A stretch of 64,000 nucleotides of DNA. Origin: Strigamia acuminata. Lineage: Eukaryota; Arthropoda; Chilopoda; Geophilomorpha; Linotaeniidae. Positions 33,207 through 43,617 of the stretch are shown here, in pieces (position 1 is the first letter of the stretch; every line of letters starts with the position of its first letter). The position numbers and the translations under genes are program-made. The stretch covers positions 10,814,427-10,878,426 of the forward strand of contig OX442315.1 of NCBI GenBank assembly GCA_949358305.1. Direction: 5' to 3'. The notes under the pieces were generated by a model, which was given only the letters and a program-made list of their open reading frames with translations, made no database searches and was not told where the DNA came from.

Positions 33207-34010
33207 TTGTCTTTATTTTTGTTCTGTCGATTTCCCTTTCAATTTATAGTAGTCTTGCTGTTTATCTCGTCTAATTGTAAAAACTGGCGTTTTAAAGGGA
33301 CGCGCCAATTGGGGGGTATTGGAGGCGACGCCATGTTTGGTCGCCAGGGCCACTATGTAAATGGGTCAAGTTATTGTGTTTGTAGGGGGGGAAACTTATT
33401 TGCATACATACCCGGTTTTAACTGAAATAAATACTGTTCAATGTAACCCCTGTGTGTACACGTGCTTTATTTGTCAATCTTCAACAATCAGTTTCAATCC
33501 ATTACCATCCAACTTCTAAAGTAATTTCGAACAATTCCAAATACAAAATTGAGTTGCAACTCAGAATTGTATTTGAAGATATTTAAAATTACTTGAGAAA
33601 CTCGATGTTACAGGATTTAAACTGATTCGTGTGGATTAACAAGAAAGCATGCATACGCATTGGATTAACATCGAACACTAAAATATTTTATTAAACAGGA
33701 TATGCTAATTCTCTCACTGCTCCGCCCTTTCTACATCGAAATAGACTCAACCCCATTTACATCGTGGGTCAATGAGTCGACCCCTGGCTACCAAACATGG
33801 CATTGCCTCCAATTTATCACTTTAAAACAACAGTTTTTACACTTAATGCGGAGAAAGAGATAGTTCTAGGTCAAAAATTGAATCGGGTCCCATCTAGTCA
33901 ATTTATTATATTTTATTCTATTAAAGCAACTTTATACAATCATTGTTGTTCAAATAAAATGGTTTGAATAAGATAATCAAGAGTAAACCTTTTTTTTTGC
34001 TTTTTATCCC
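33207..34010. repeat. Duplication-unit segment (left edge of unit 4)
   Basis: Carries the same blocks as 190-400 and 15658-15870: TTTGTTCTGTCGATTTCC, GAGAAAGAGATAGTTCTAGG, CAACTTTATACAATCATTG and GAATAAGATAATCAAGAG. It has about 550 bp inserted between the first two blocks relative to unit 2. No gene. Confidence 0.6.
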
Positions 34011-34116
34011 TTCAAAAAAATTGTTACACTCCTTACTTCAATATTTTAAAATTGCAGGGCAGATTTTTAGTAAATTACAATACCAATGTGCTTCTATTTT
34101 TTCAATGTAGGTACTT

Positions 34117-34575
34117 GTGCTACAAACTACATATTTTTGCTACAAACTACATATTTTTGCTACAAACTACATATGTTTGCTACAAACTACATATGTTTGC
34201 TACAAACTACATATTTTTGCTACAAACTACATATTTTGCTACAAACTACATATTTTTGCTACAAACTACATATTTTTGCTACAGACTACATATTTTTGCT
34301 ACAAACTACATATTTTTGCTACAAGATACATATTTTTGCTACAAACTACATACTTTTGCTACAAACTACATATTTTTGCTACAAACTTACTTATTATGTG
34401 CCAAAAACTACACATTTTTGCTAAAGATTACACATTTTTGCTACAACTACATAAGTTTATTACAACTACATAAGTTTATTACAACTACATAAGTTTATTA
34501 CAACTACATAAGTTTATTACAACTACATAAGTTTATTACAACTACACATAATTTTACTAAAAACTACACATTTTT
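34117..34575. repeat. 20-bp tandem satellite downstream of gene 4
   Basis: About 14 very uniform units of CTACAAACTACATATTTTTG, then about five 19-bp units of TACAACTACATAAGTTTAT (34440-34545). Uniformity points to recent local expansion. The long plus-strand frames here only reflect the repeat. Confidence 0.9.
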
Positions 34576-34576
34576 T

Positions 34577-34990
34577 CTAAAAAGTGCTTTAATTGAGAAA
34601 AAGTCCTTTAATTGAGAAAAAGTCCTTTAATTGAGAAAAAGTCCTTTAATTGAGAAAAAGTCCTTTAATTGGAAAAATGTGCTTTAATTGGGAAAAATTC
34701 CTTTAATTGGAAAAATTCCTTTAATTGGAAAAAGTGCTTTAATCGGGAAAAAGTGCTTTAATTGGGAAAAAAGTGCTTTAATTGGGAAAAAAGTGCTTTA
34801 ATTGGGATAAAAGCGCTTTAATTGGGAAAAAGCGCTTTATTTGGGAAAAAAGCGCTTTAATTGTTAAAAACTGATTAATTGGGAAAAAAAGCGCTTTAAT
34901 TGTTAAAAACTGATTAATTGGGAAATACTGCTTTAATAGGGACAACTGCTTTAATTGGGAAAAACTGCTTTAATTGGGGAAAAAAATTAC
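34577..34990. repeat. TTTAATTGGGAAAAAGTGC array at gene 4
   Basis: About 20 units of 18-20 bp in sub-families (AAAGTCCTTTAATTGAGA, then AAAAAAGTGCTTTAATTGGG, then AAGCGCTTTAATTG). It is the longest example of the second array and abuts exon 8 of gene 4. Confidence 0.9.
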
Positions 34991-35052
34991 TATTCTTGGG
35001 AAAAATAAACTACTATTCTTGGAAAAAACTGCTTTAAATTCAACAAAATTTT

Positions 35053-38000
35053 TCAATATTTTGATATAGGAGTGGCAAAATTCTTTTTGGTGTGGAGTTG
35101 TTTGAAAGAGTACACAACCATTGACTCTCCAAGTTGGAACATTGTAGGGATGCTTAACCCTAAGAAGAGACCCAAATTACCTCCAACATCGCACATTAAA
35201 GATATGAAACCGTAAATGTAAGTTTCACCAACTTCTTCAATCACGTTGTCAGCAAAGTAGATGTACAGCAACGATTGATTTGATTCCTCGATCATGTGGA
35301 AATGATCAGCGTACAAAACTTCGTCGCATACTTTAGGGCAACTGCATTTTTTTGAATAATCAAAAGAGATGACCAATTCCAACATGGCGTTATAGGCTTG
35401 TAATGAATCGTCTGAGTTATTGCACATTGGTACTTCCGACGGAGTAGTCAAAGGCAATCTGTTGATTTAGAGCAATAATTACAAGTTGCCAGAAATGATT
35501 CGCTATTTCATACCTGCAATGACTATTTTTATTCAGAGCAGCCTCCAAGCAGTTTCGTTCACACTCGTTTACAACTTTATTTGTATCGCATGGTCTCGTG
35601 GCTTTATTCAAAATCTTGAACTACAATTGAATATCTTAATTATGTAACTGAAAATAGTAAATTTTGCAAAGTAATGAAGCAAAATATTAATTGTATGAAT
35701 AACAAATAAATGATGTTACTTATGGCTTGTCCAATTTAATGTACCAAAATCAGTACTTTTAAAGAAAAAAACCGTCAGGTGGCGTGCCCGATAATAGGGC
35801 TACTGCCACTACTGACCACCAGTTCAATTTTTATAATATATCAGACTGGTAATAAAGTTAATCATACACATGTGTTACTATTTGAAATGAAATTTATTTT
35901 ATTACATTCAAATCGTACATCCAGACGAGATTCCATCCTTGATAGCGACATTATCAATTTTCTAAATAACAAAAACAAGTTAAAATTTTTTTATAATATA
36001 TGTGAATTTATCAATATATACTGTATTAACGAATCAGGGTGGGATTTCCAATCTTGGAAAGTGGGTGGGACAGTAACATCATTTATTTGTTATTCATACA
36101 ATTAATATTTTGCTTCATTACTTTGCAAAATTTACTATTGTATAACATCAACAAATAAATGATGTTACTTATGGCTGTTCGTAGCCACTCAAAATGGTTG
36201 AGGAAAATTCATGCGTTATATTATCAATTGGTTTGTTATAATGATTGTGAAACGTTCTTGCTGTGGACCAATCCGCAGCTTTCATAATATGAGAGAGATG
36301 TAAACCTTTACTGAATGCAAAAGAGGTCGAAGCTGCTCTTGTGGAATGCGCTTTAAAAATAGAAGTGTCTATTCCTGCATTAGTAAGAATTGTTTTCACC
36401 CATCTAGCGATGGTACTGATGGAGACTGGTTGAAAGGGTTGAGATGAAGAAAGAAAAAACTGTTTATGATGGCCCCTGAATGGTGTTGAAAATTTCAAGT
36501 AAAATTTTACTGCTGAAACAGGACATAAATCAGTATCCGTGAAAGAATTGACTACAAAAGGTGCCTGGGACCCAGATTTTCGGGTCTTAAGTAAAGGAAT
36601 GCTACATGAGTTTTCATAAAATGTTATCTCGGAAGATAAGGCACATAAATCAGAAGATCTACTCGCAAGACAGAGTGCTAGAATGCCTATTGTTTTGAGA
36701 TTCACAGCTAATTTTGGGGATGACTGATTTAAGGAAATGCTTTTTAAATAGATTAGAACTGGGCCTACATGCCAGATGTGGGAGTATCTTGGTTTAGGGG
36801 GTTTTGAAAGAAAAATACCCTTCATTACTCGATGTATTAAAGGATGGGTTCCTAAAGCTTCATGCCCACTCACACAGAGTGTCTGAGAAATTGCTGATCT
36901 GTAGCAGTTTATGGTATTATAAGCCAAGCCAGAAATAGAAAGAGTACTAAGAAAATTAGCTAGTTGGAAGTGAGATGGCGAAAAAGGGTTAACATGTTTT
37001 TTCTGAGCCCATTCGCACCAGCTTCTCCAGTAACGTTCATAGTTTTTAGCTGATGATTTTTTCCAGGAAGATCCCACCAACCTGGAAGCCTCTTCTGAAA
37101 GTCCCTCGTTTCTAAGCTTGGTGAGGAGAGTTTCCATGCAGCTAGAAGTAGTGATTGATTCAGAATCAGAGGGTGAGATTCTCCCTTTGGATTGAGTATC
37201 AATTGAGGGTGGTTCGGTAGCAGACAGGGAATGTCTGTCGACAGCTTCCAAAGCATAGGGAACCATGGTTGGGCGGTCCAGACTGGGGCAATCAACACCA
37301 ATTCCTGTGTGAAGGAAGCATATTTCAGTCGTTGAATGCAAGCAGGAATAAGTGCAAATGGGGGAAAAGCATATGGAATTCCAGAACCCCAGTTTTGGAT
37401 TAGAGCATCAAAAGCCTTTGCTGAAGGATCTGGCTTCCAACTGTAATAAGGTGAAAGCTGAAAATTATGATTAGAGGCGAATAAATCGATACAAAATGGA
37501 CCCCACAGGTTGGAAATAAGGTTAAAGACCTCTTGATCTAATTTCCAATCACCCGAATCAAACAGACTACCTCGTGAAGCTGCGTCTGCCAAACAGTTAT
37601 CTGTACCTGGGATGTGTTCCGCTAAAATTGTTAAGTTTCTGTCCATTGCCCAAGACCACAAGTCCTGAGCTACCGCAGTTAATTCTGATGATCGTGGGCT
37701 ACCGAGATTATTTATTGCTGCTATGGCTGATGTATTATCCATTTTAATTCGAATGGACACTCCTGACTGGTCCCTAGCTAAAGCTTTTAGTGCCCAGAAA
37801 GCTGCTACAAGCTCAAGAACGTTGATATGTTTAGAAAGGTAAACTCCTGTCCATACACCTCCAATGCTTGTGTTTCCCGAAACTGCACCCCATCCTGTGG
37901 ATGAAGCATCCGACTCTAAAGTTAGAACAACTGGTTTTGGAATAAGAGATCTACCTTTGCATGAATTCAAATTTCTAATCCACCATCTTAATTCGTTACG

Positions 38001-41000
38001 GGATTCTTTGTTAAGATAGCATTCAGATTCATACGAACCCTTACGTAAGAAACGCGTCTTTAGTTGCTGAAGTCCTCGATAATGCAAAGGTGCAGAGGAA
38101 ATCGCCAGAGCGGTGGCATTCAGTTTGCCAATAACTGAAGCTACTTCTCGAACAGACACTTTTTGTTTGTTAAGTAAATTCTTAATGGAAATCTGAATTC
38201 CTTTAGCCCTCTCCTCGGGTAAGGATACTAACATTTTGACTGAATCTATTTCAAAACCCAAAAAAATTAATTTTGTAGTAGGCTCTAAGATTGATTTTTT
38301 ATTATTAACTATAAAACCTAAATTTTGAATTAAGGAAATGAAAAAATCTCTTTGTTTAATCAAAAGCTCTCTGTTTTCAGATGTAAAAAACCAATCATCT
38401 ATAAAAACTGCAAGAAGAACATTCAATGACCTTAAAAATGATGCTATTATTCGACATATCTTTGTGAAAATGTATGGGGCCGGACCTAAACCAAAGGGTA
38501 ATACACCCAGTTCATAGAGGACTCCTTTCCAAATAAACCTAAGAAATTTTCTAAAATTCTTATCAATGGCCACTGAAAAATAGGCATCAGATAAATCAAT
38601 TTTTATCATAAAATAATTCGGTTCAATAAGACTCAGTGCTGTGTGGATTCCTTCCATTTTAAAATGATGAAAGGTAATATGTTCATTTAATGGCTTTAAA
38701 TTTAGAATTGGTCGGAAACCTCCATCCTTTTTTGGAACTAAAAACAAAAAACTAATAATCTGATCTGGTCTGTGGTTAACGGCATAAGCTGCACCTTTTC
38801 TAACCATATTTTTAACTTCCTCATCAATCAATAATGTTGCTTCCTCTGAAAAAACCGGATGAGTGAAAGGGGACTGAATGGGATGAGATTCAAAATCAAT
38901 CTGATATCCTTTAACTGTAGATAGGACCCAGGGATCACTAGTTAATTTCTTCCAATTGTGGATGCACAGAGGTAACCGGCTCGAACGAGCCGAAGATTGT
39001 GTAAATGGTATTTCAATAAAGGCTGATGAACTGGACCCCCCTGATTCGTAAATAAGAGGAGAAGATTCATGCATGTGTAAATTCGACTCCTCACCCGATT
39101 TGTTATTTTTTGAATGATCTTTGGTGTATCCGCCACGCCCTCGTGTAAAAGGTTTCTTGTAAAAAGGCTTGGGACGACCGTCGGTTCCTTGGGTGTTACT
39201 TCTAGCCTGAAAATTCGTTTTCTGTTGATAACTTTGGTGCTTGTTGTCCCTGAAGTTTTGTTGGTATGGGTGTGATCGAAAATGTGACCCTCCACCTCTG
39301 TTGCCGCCAGATCGCGTTCTTGCTTTGTCCAGGGCAAAAAACTCGTCAGATTGTTTTTCTGAAACAAACGGAAATTTGTAATAGTTTAGATAATATTCTC
39401 TGTTTCAGGCACATTATTATAGTTACTAAAGTATTCGGCGAACTTGTTTTCAAACAAGAATTCGTGATGGCTATGCCGGAAAGACTTTGAAATGTTGGTA
39501 TTACGTCCCGCTAGCGCGTTCACAACATTAAATCGTCTCTCGTCATTTACTTTTGATGACAGACTACTAACTTGTAGTAGGATTGCCTGCATAGCTGTTA
39601 ATGCTTCAGACTTTGACAGAGGGTTATTGGCAAATTCCCTGTCAAAAACCTTGGCTGCAACTGCACCAATGCGTAGGATTGAGGAACCAATCTCTTTAAA
39701 TACTTTCTCTCGGGCTGCAGAGTAGGAAGTCTTCCTGGAGTTTACGTATGCTTCCACATCGGGGTCCATTTTTGTCATTCTTAGGGCCGGGACCTGATGA
39801 GTCGGGCAAGGGAAGATCTTGGCCAGCTTAATTCGTAAAGTTTTACTAGGTCGTACTGTTAATTGTTTCTCAATCTGATTAGCGGATTCCTTAGCTAGAA
39901 ATGGAATCTCCTCCTCGGATCCCCATTCGGATCCGTCCGAGTCCCCCTCTTGACTAGGAGACAAAAAACGTATCTCACTCGATCCATTTTCGACACGATC
40001 GTACGGTTTGCGTCGGCAGGGAGAACCAAATTCTTCACGGGAGCGGTCCCAATCGGTTTCCATATAGTTGCGTCCACAACCTCGCCCCTCGTGGTGCTTT
40101 TGACCATCGTAATAAGCTCCCGAATCATTGAAATCGAATGATCGACGAGACTAAAAATAAAAAATCTTGCATATAGTATAAGTGGTTTCAGCCCACAACA
40201 TAATGTGAAATACTTACGTTTTCCTGACTGAGATCGCTTCTCTTGTCCGCGATGGACCATGAGCCATGCTGATCTCTGACAAACTTCCCGCGCAATGGGG
40301 AAATTCCATCATAGTCTGGAAGATCATAATGAACAGAATTGATATTTCTATCACCGCTCCACCTGTCTTTGCTAGAGCAGGGCATTTGCGAGAAATCAAT
40401 CAAATCATTTTGGGTAGAAAAAAGGGAGTCAGGCAGTCCTTTAGCTTTTGCCGCCTCATGTCTCAGATTGTCAAAATATTCCCTGGAGATGGTTATATTA
40501 CTATCCACCTCTCTGTCCGATTCCTCTGTAGAGCTGTTATGGTCTGCTGGATTGATCTGAATGTTTCCCTCATCGTGGCCGTCATTTTCCTCGCCCGCTG
40601 CAGACTTGTCGGTAACATGGAGTTCGGCGGAGGTAACTGCCGCAACTTCGGTCACGGATTTTTTGCGTCCGGAACGTGTTCGTGACGAAATGATTTCAGC
40701 ACGCGGATGCGATGTTACCAAATTGTTGATGATATGCCCACGCGACGTTTTGGGAACATCAATGGCCGCCTCGATTCTGGTTCCTCCGCGTGGTCGGGTA
40801 ATTGGTGGTGTGCTTTTCGAAGCATCGTTACCCATTTTCCTTCTTCTTACGATAGCTGCTTCTGCCATGTGACGAATTAGTTCAAAAGCAATGAAGAAAT
40901 TACCAAATTTAAGTGATAATTTAAATAAAAGTCGGAGACTTAAAAAACGTGTACTGACCAGTGGTCAGTAAAAATTGGACTGGTGGTCAGTAGTGGCAGT

Positions 41001-43000
41001 AGCCCTATTATCGGGCACGCCACCTGACGGTTTTTTTCTTTAAAAGTACTGATTTTGGTACATTAAATTGGACAAGCCATAAGTAACATCATTTATTTGT
41101 TGATGTTATACAATTGAATGAAGTTACTTGTAAAACTAACTCTCTTAGCAGATAAGCCATACACAAGTTTAGTCAACGGCATCTGAGGTTTGCATTCTCG
41201 CGACGCTATGTAGGTGACAATATCATCATCATTGTGTAGCATAAACTATTAGGAAAAAATGCGTCGAAAGGTTAATTGAATATTTATTTACAGAGCAGCC
41301 ATTCGAAATTTTGTTTAGATTGAATCAGTTTTTAAAAGAACATTTTTAAAACTCCAAATTGACTCTCTTTTAGTTTAAATGGCTATTGATTTAAAAAATC
41401 TATTTTACTGGTTGAAGGAACAGAAACAAGACTACCGTAAATACTCATTGATTGTGGGTTCCGTATGAAAAGCGGTCTCCATTACAACGTGGGTGTACAT
41501 TGACCAAACAAAACTACTGAATTCAATATCCAAATCGATCAAAACGACTAAATTACACATCTAAATTGAACAAACCGCATACTGCAAACTGCAAACTGCA
41601 TACCGTATTACTTCGAATTAAAGTCGCAGCTTATAATTACAAATGCACTTTTTTGCCAAAACTTCTATACAAGGGCGACATTTAATTCAACATTTTTCGA
41701 ATATTAGGCATGGGTTGTACTCGCGGGCGACTTCTATTCGAAATACTGAACTTTTGTCAAGAGCGACTTTAATTTGAAGAAATACGGTATCTAAATTGAA
41801 CAAATCAACTAAAATAAATGTCTAAATTGGTCAATTGTGCGGTAAAAGTGGATTTTAGAACACTTGCGACCTATTAGAGTATTTACAGTAAAAGACAGCT
41901 AGTGGATGAAAGCTCTGTAGTGTATACCATACACACTGCAGACCGCACTGCCTGCTTGATTTTTCTAATAGGTTTGGTGTTTCTCTATAGACTAGACAAT
42001 TTTTGGCAGGCCTGTTTTGTGTCTGGACTAACTAACTAACTAACTTGACCCAAATTGATAATTTATACCAAGGCAATTTTATTTTTTTCGCAAAGTTCCA
42101 AATTAGTGTTGAACTTGAACAGCAATGCGTAATCAGCTTTTTCAAATCGAACGAGTTTTCCTGTAAATTATTTTATACACAAAATTAATTTCAAGTTAAA
42201 TAAATTTAAATCTTTTGACTTGCCAAAAGCATACGTGTGGCACGTGCCGAGCACAGTTTTGGGACGTTTGAGAGAATAGATAGGTGGAGGAGGACCAAAT
42301 CCATAAGGGACTGCTCTAACATTTTCGGATTCCTGAAAAAAATTAGTTTCATTCTATTCAAAATTCAATTCTTTTTAATTTAACTTACTTTATGTTTTTT
42401 AACTTCTTTTATTGTTCCAGCAACTGACATGCGATCCCACAAGGTAGAAATTGTTGTGGTTTCATTGATCAAACTAAAAGGGTGAACATCGCAAAATGTT
42501 TTCTTCTCATTTGCCTTTGCATTGTGCTTTCCAAACACTTTAATTGGCTTTGCTGTCGGATTTTTTAACTCATTAGTTTCCTTTGCTTTTTGCTTTAGCA
42601 AGTCAACCAAAGGAACGTGGTTTTGCTGGCCAGCGCATACAGTTACGGATGGGAACTTGACGGATGAATTCCGTACCAAACTCACTCTTGTGTCGGTGGG
42701 ACGGGATAAAAAGAAGCTTATTCGATCGTAAGTTTGATACATACATGTGAGAGCGCTGAAAGCGATAACTAGAAACCACAGCAAGTTGTAAACGAGGCCT
42801 TTCTTAAATTTTATGTCTGGTACTGCATTCTTGAAAGCAGTCGCTTGATCTCGTTTTTTGTTATTCTTGTAAACAAGGACTTTTCTTTTGTCATTTCTTT
42901 TGTTAGCATATCCTGCAAGAAATTTTAAAAAAAAATCACATTAAGAAATTAGCATGCGGTTTCTGCACTACTTACTTCTGGCATACTCTGATGTTTTCAT
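35053..43000 (-). CDS. DEG/ENaC-family cation channel, gene 4, with DIRS in intron 6
   Basis: Exon model: 42976-43000 (ATG at 43000), 42389-42912, 42224-42332, 42069-42160, 41141-41245, 35514-35620 and 35053-35458; 455 aa, in frame. Exon 2 has an in-frame insert of about 20 residues (ELKNPTAKPIKVFGKHNAKA) absent from the other copies, in the first part of the extracellular loop. The exon 5 equivalent (ending at 41292) has a stop after GVLKMFF and TGG changed to TGA, so it is left out as in genes 2 and 3. Intron 6, about 56-60 bp in other copies, is 5.5 kb here because of the DIRS element. GLFLGLS, FPSVTVCAG and GTCHTYAF are intact. Splicing over the antisense-free DIRS would decide if it is functional. 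Confidence 0.7.
35707..35833. repeat. Inverted terminal repeat of the DIRS element (left)
   Basis: Begins AACAAATAAATGATGTTAC and includes CCGTCAGGTGGCGTGCCCG and CTGACCACCAGT. Its reverse complement is at 40964-41101. Confidence 0.93.
36073..36176. repeat. Internal complementary region of the DIRS element
   Basis: 104 bp. 36073-36139 is the reverse complement of the left edge 35653-35719, and 36137-36176 that of the right edge at about 41075-41114. It overlaps the last codon of the recombinase ORF. By the DIRS model it templates completion of the termini and records the circle junction. Confidence 0.93.
36169..37341 (-). CDS. Tyrosine recombinase (integrase) of the DIRS element
   Basis: Open for 390 codons and overlapping the RT ORF by about 380 bp in another frame. 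There is no ATG at 37341 (the codon is TTG); an internal ATG occurs near 37267, so the real start is uncertain. Catalytic residues of the tyrosine recombinase family are visible: Arg in ALCLASRSSDL, the HxxR box in KAHSTRAAS, and the Tyr in FHNHYNKP. This enzyme would integrate the circular cDNA by recombination, without target duplication. Confidence 0.9.
   Translation of the reverse strand: MHSTTEICFLHTGIGVDCPSLDRPTMVPYALEAVDRHSLSATEPPSIDTQSKGRISPSDSESITTSSCMETLLTKLRNEGLSEEASRLVGSSWKKSSAKNYERYWRSWCEWAQKKHVNPFSPSHFQLANFLSTLSISGLAYNTINCYRSAISQTLCVSGHEALGTHPLIHRVMKGIFLSKPPKPRYSHIWHVGPVLIYLKSISLNQSSPKLAVNLKTIGILALCLASRSSDLCALSSEITFYENSCSIPLLKTRKSGSQAPFVVNSFTDTDLCPVSAVKFYLKFSTPFRGHHKQFFLSSSQPFQPVSISTIARWVKTILTNAGIDTSIFKAHSTRAASTSFAFSKGLHLSHIMKAADWSTARTFHNHYNKPIDNITHEFSSTILSGYEQP
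36960..39404 (-). CDS. Reverse transcriptase-RNase H polyprotein of the DIRS element
   Basis: The frame opens at 39404, just inside the end of the gag-like ORF (19-bp overlap, -1 relation). The first ATG is 39074 (704 aa). The upstream part is Arg/Gly-rich (ARTRSGGNRGGGSHF, FTRGRGGYTKD) and may be a nucleocapsid-like region. The RT has AVFIDDWFFTS as its active site (IDD instead of YxDD). RNase H has LESDASSTGWGA, LELVAAFWALK and DNTSAIAAINN, then a tail with DLFASNHNFQLS and YAFPPFALIP typical of DIRS pol. Joined to gag by frameshift or by splicing to the CAG near 39367; I see no standard slippery heptamer. Confidence 0.9.
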   Translation of the reverse strand, partial: NREYYLNYYKFPFVSEKQSDEFFALDKARTRSGGNRGGGSHFRSHPYQQNFRDNKHQSYQQKTNFQARSNTQGTDGRPKPFYKKPFTRGRGGYTKDHSKNNKSGEESNLHMHESSPLIYESGGSSSSAFIEIPFTQSSARSSRLPLCIHNWKKLTSDPWVLSTVKGYQIDFESHPIQSPFTHPVFSEEATLLIDEEVKNMVRKGAAYAVNHRPDQIISFLFLVPKKDGGFRPILNLKPLNEHITFHHFKMEGIHTALSLIEPNYFMIKIDLSDAYFSVAIDKNFRKFLRFIWKGVLYELGVLPFGLGPAPYIFTKICRIIASFLRSLNVLLAVFIDDWFFTSENRELLIKQRDFFISLIQNLGFIVNNKKSILEPTTKLIFLGFEIDSVKMLVSLPEERAKGIQISIKNLLNKQKVSVREVASVIGKLNATALAISSAPLHYRGLQQLKTRFLRKGSYESECYLNKESRNELRWWIRNLNSCKGRSLIPKPVVLTLESDASSTGWGAVSGNTSIGGVWTGVYLSKHINVLELVAAFWALKALARDQSGVSIRIKMDNTSAIAAINNLGSPRSSELTAVAQDLWSWAMDRNLTILAEHIPGTDNCLADAASRGSLFDSGDWKLDQEVFNLISNLWGPFCIDLFASNHNFQLSPYYSWKPDPSAKAFDALIQNWGSGIPYAFPPFALIPACIQRLKYASFTQELVLIAPVWTAQPWFPMLWKLSTDIPCLLPNHPQLILNPKGESHPLILNQSLLLAAWKLSSPSLETRDFQKRLPGWWDLPGKNHQLKTMNVTGEAGANGLRKNMLTLFRHLTSN
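39386..40868 (-). CDS. Gag-like ORF of the DIRS element, with a 67-bp intron
   Basis: Two open parts, 40218-40868 (ATG at 40868) and 39386-40150, are separated by 67 bp with a good donor (AAAC|GTAAGTATT) and acceptor (TTTTTAG). Removing 40151-40217 joins the two in frame (phase 0) into about 472 codons. The protein is hydrophilic, Ser/Asp-rich in the N-terminal half, with a helical C-terminal half (SEALTAMQAILLQVSSLSSK). No zinc knuckle. Introns inside retroelement gag genes are unusual, because a spliced cDNA would lose them. Confidence 0.75.
41433..41890. repeat. MITE-like TIR element in intron 4 of gene 4
   Basis: Ends TACCGTAAATACTCA and AGAGTATTTACAGTA. It is orthologous in position to 19888-20260 in gene 2. 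A second inverted pair, TACCGTATTACTTCGAATTA (41601) and its partner ending at 41789 (TTGAAGAAATACGGTA), lies nested within it. Confidence 0.65.
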
Positions 43001-43225
43001 TTTATTCAGTGAAGTACTGTAAGAGTAAGAGCAATTAGTTATACGAACAAATGCAGAGGAAAACCTATCTAGGACTTACCTCACTAAAAATATGAAGAAG
43101 TATGTATAAAAATTGTGTTACCATGCCAACAATTATTGAGGTAATATAATTTTAATGGCATTTTGTTTTGAAAATTCTCAAGAGGTATTTTATTACTTTG
43201 TTTGTGAATTAAGTTGTCAATCGAG

Positions 43226-43239
43226 ATTACCATGGAAAC
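43226..43239 (+). promoter_or_regulatory. X-box (RFX site) upstream of gene 4
   Basis: ATTACCATGGAAAC, fitting the broader RFX consensus RYYNYYATRRNRAC, 226 bp above the ATG. That is almost the same spacing as at gene 3, although the sequence differs at three positions from the gene 1 and 3 sites. Confidence 0.6.
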
Positions 43240-43617
43240 ATCAATTGAAAATGCATAACAAAACGGTCTTATTGAATGTTAAAGGTGTACAGAAATTAGA
43301 TTAAGGTGCGGCACAAAAAATTAGAAACACGTAAAATTAGTTTGTTTTGAAATGATCTTTTCATTTTATGGTTTTCTAACCTATTCCAATCGTTTTTTCA
43401 CATCAAAATAAGCAAGAAACCTTGTTTTTTAACATGGAAACTTTTAATTTTCTCTCGTAATCAACTAAAATGAAAAAATACCTAGGTCCAAAAAATTATG
43501 AACAGTTGGTTAACAATGATTTATGACAATGATTTAGTACCATTTAATACCAAATAAAGTTATTCTGCTTTAGGATAACTATGTACACCCTGTCTGAAAT
43601 GGAATTAATTAGTGATT

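Larger units (their letters stand above)
35653..41114 (-). mobile_element. DIRS-type tyrosine-recombinase retrotransposon, complete
   Basis: Coding on the minus strand. Inverted terminal repeats share a block of about 125 bp (35707-35833 against 40964-41101). An internal complementary region at 36073-36176 is the reverse complement of the outermost left end (35653-35719) joined to the outermost right end, as expected of DIRS. Both element edges and the internal junction contain AAT (35653-35655, 41112-41114 and ATT at 36137-36139), with no target duplication. The empty site in gene 3 (CTGGAAATTGAATGAA near 28321-28336) shows the same AAT. ORFs: gag-like, RT/RNase H and tyrosine recombinase, overlapping. 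Confidence 0.95.

Noticed and set aside
34052-34492. Long plus-strand ORFs made of CYKLHIFATNY repeats as a repeat protein gene
   Set aside because: The frames come from the 20-bp satellite, which lacks stops in three frames. The neighbouring arrays of the same satellite show frames broken by length variation, and there is no conserved start or host-like sequence around them.
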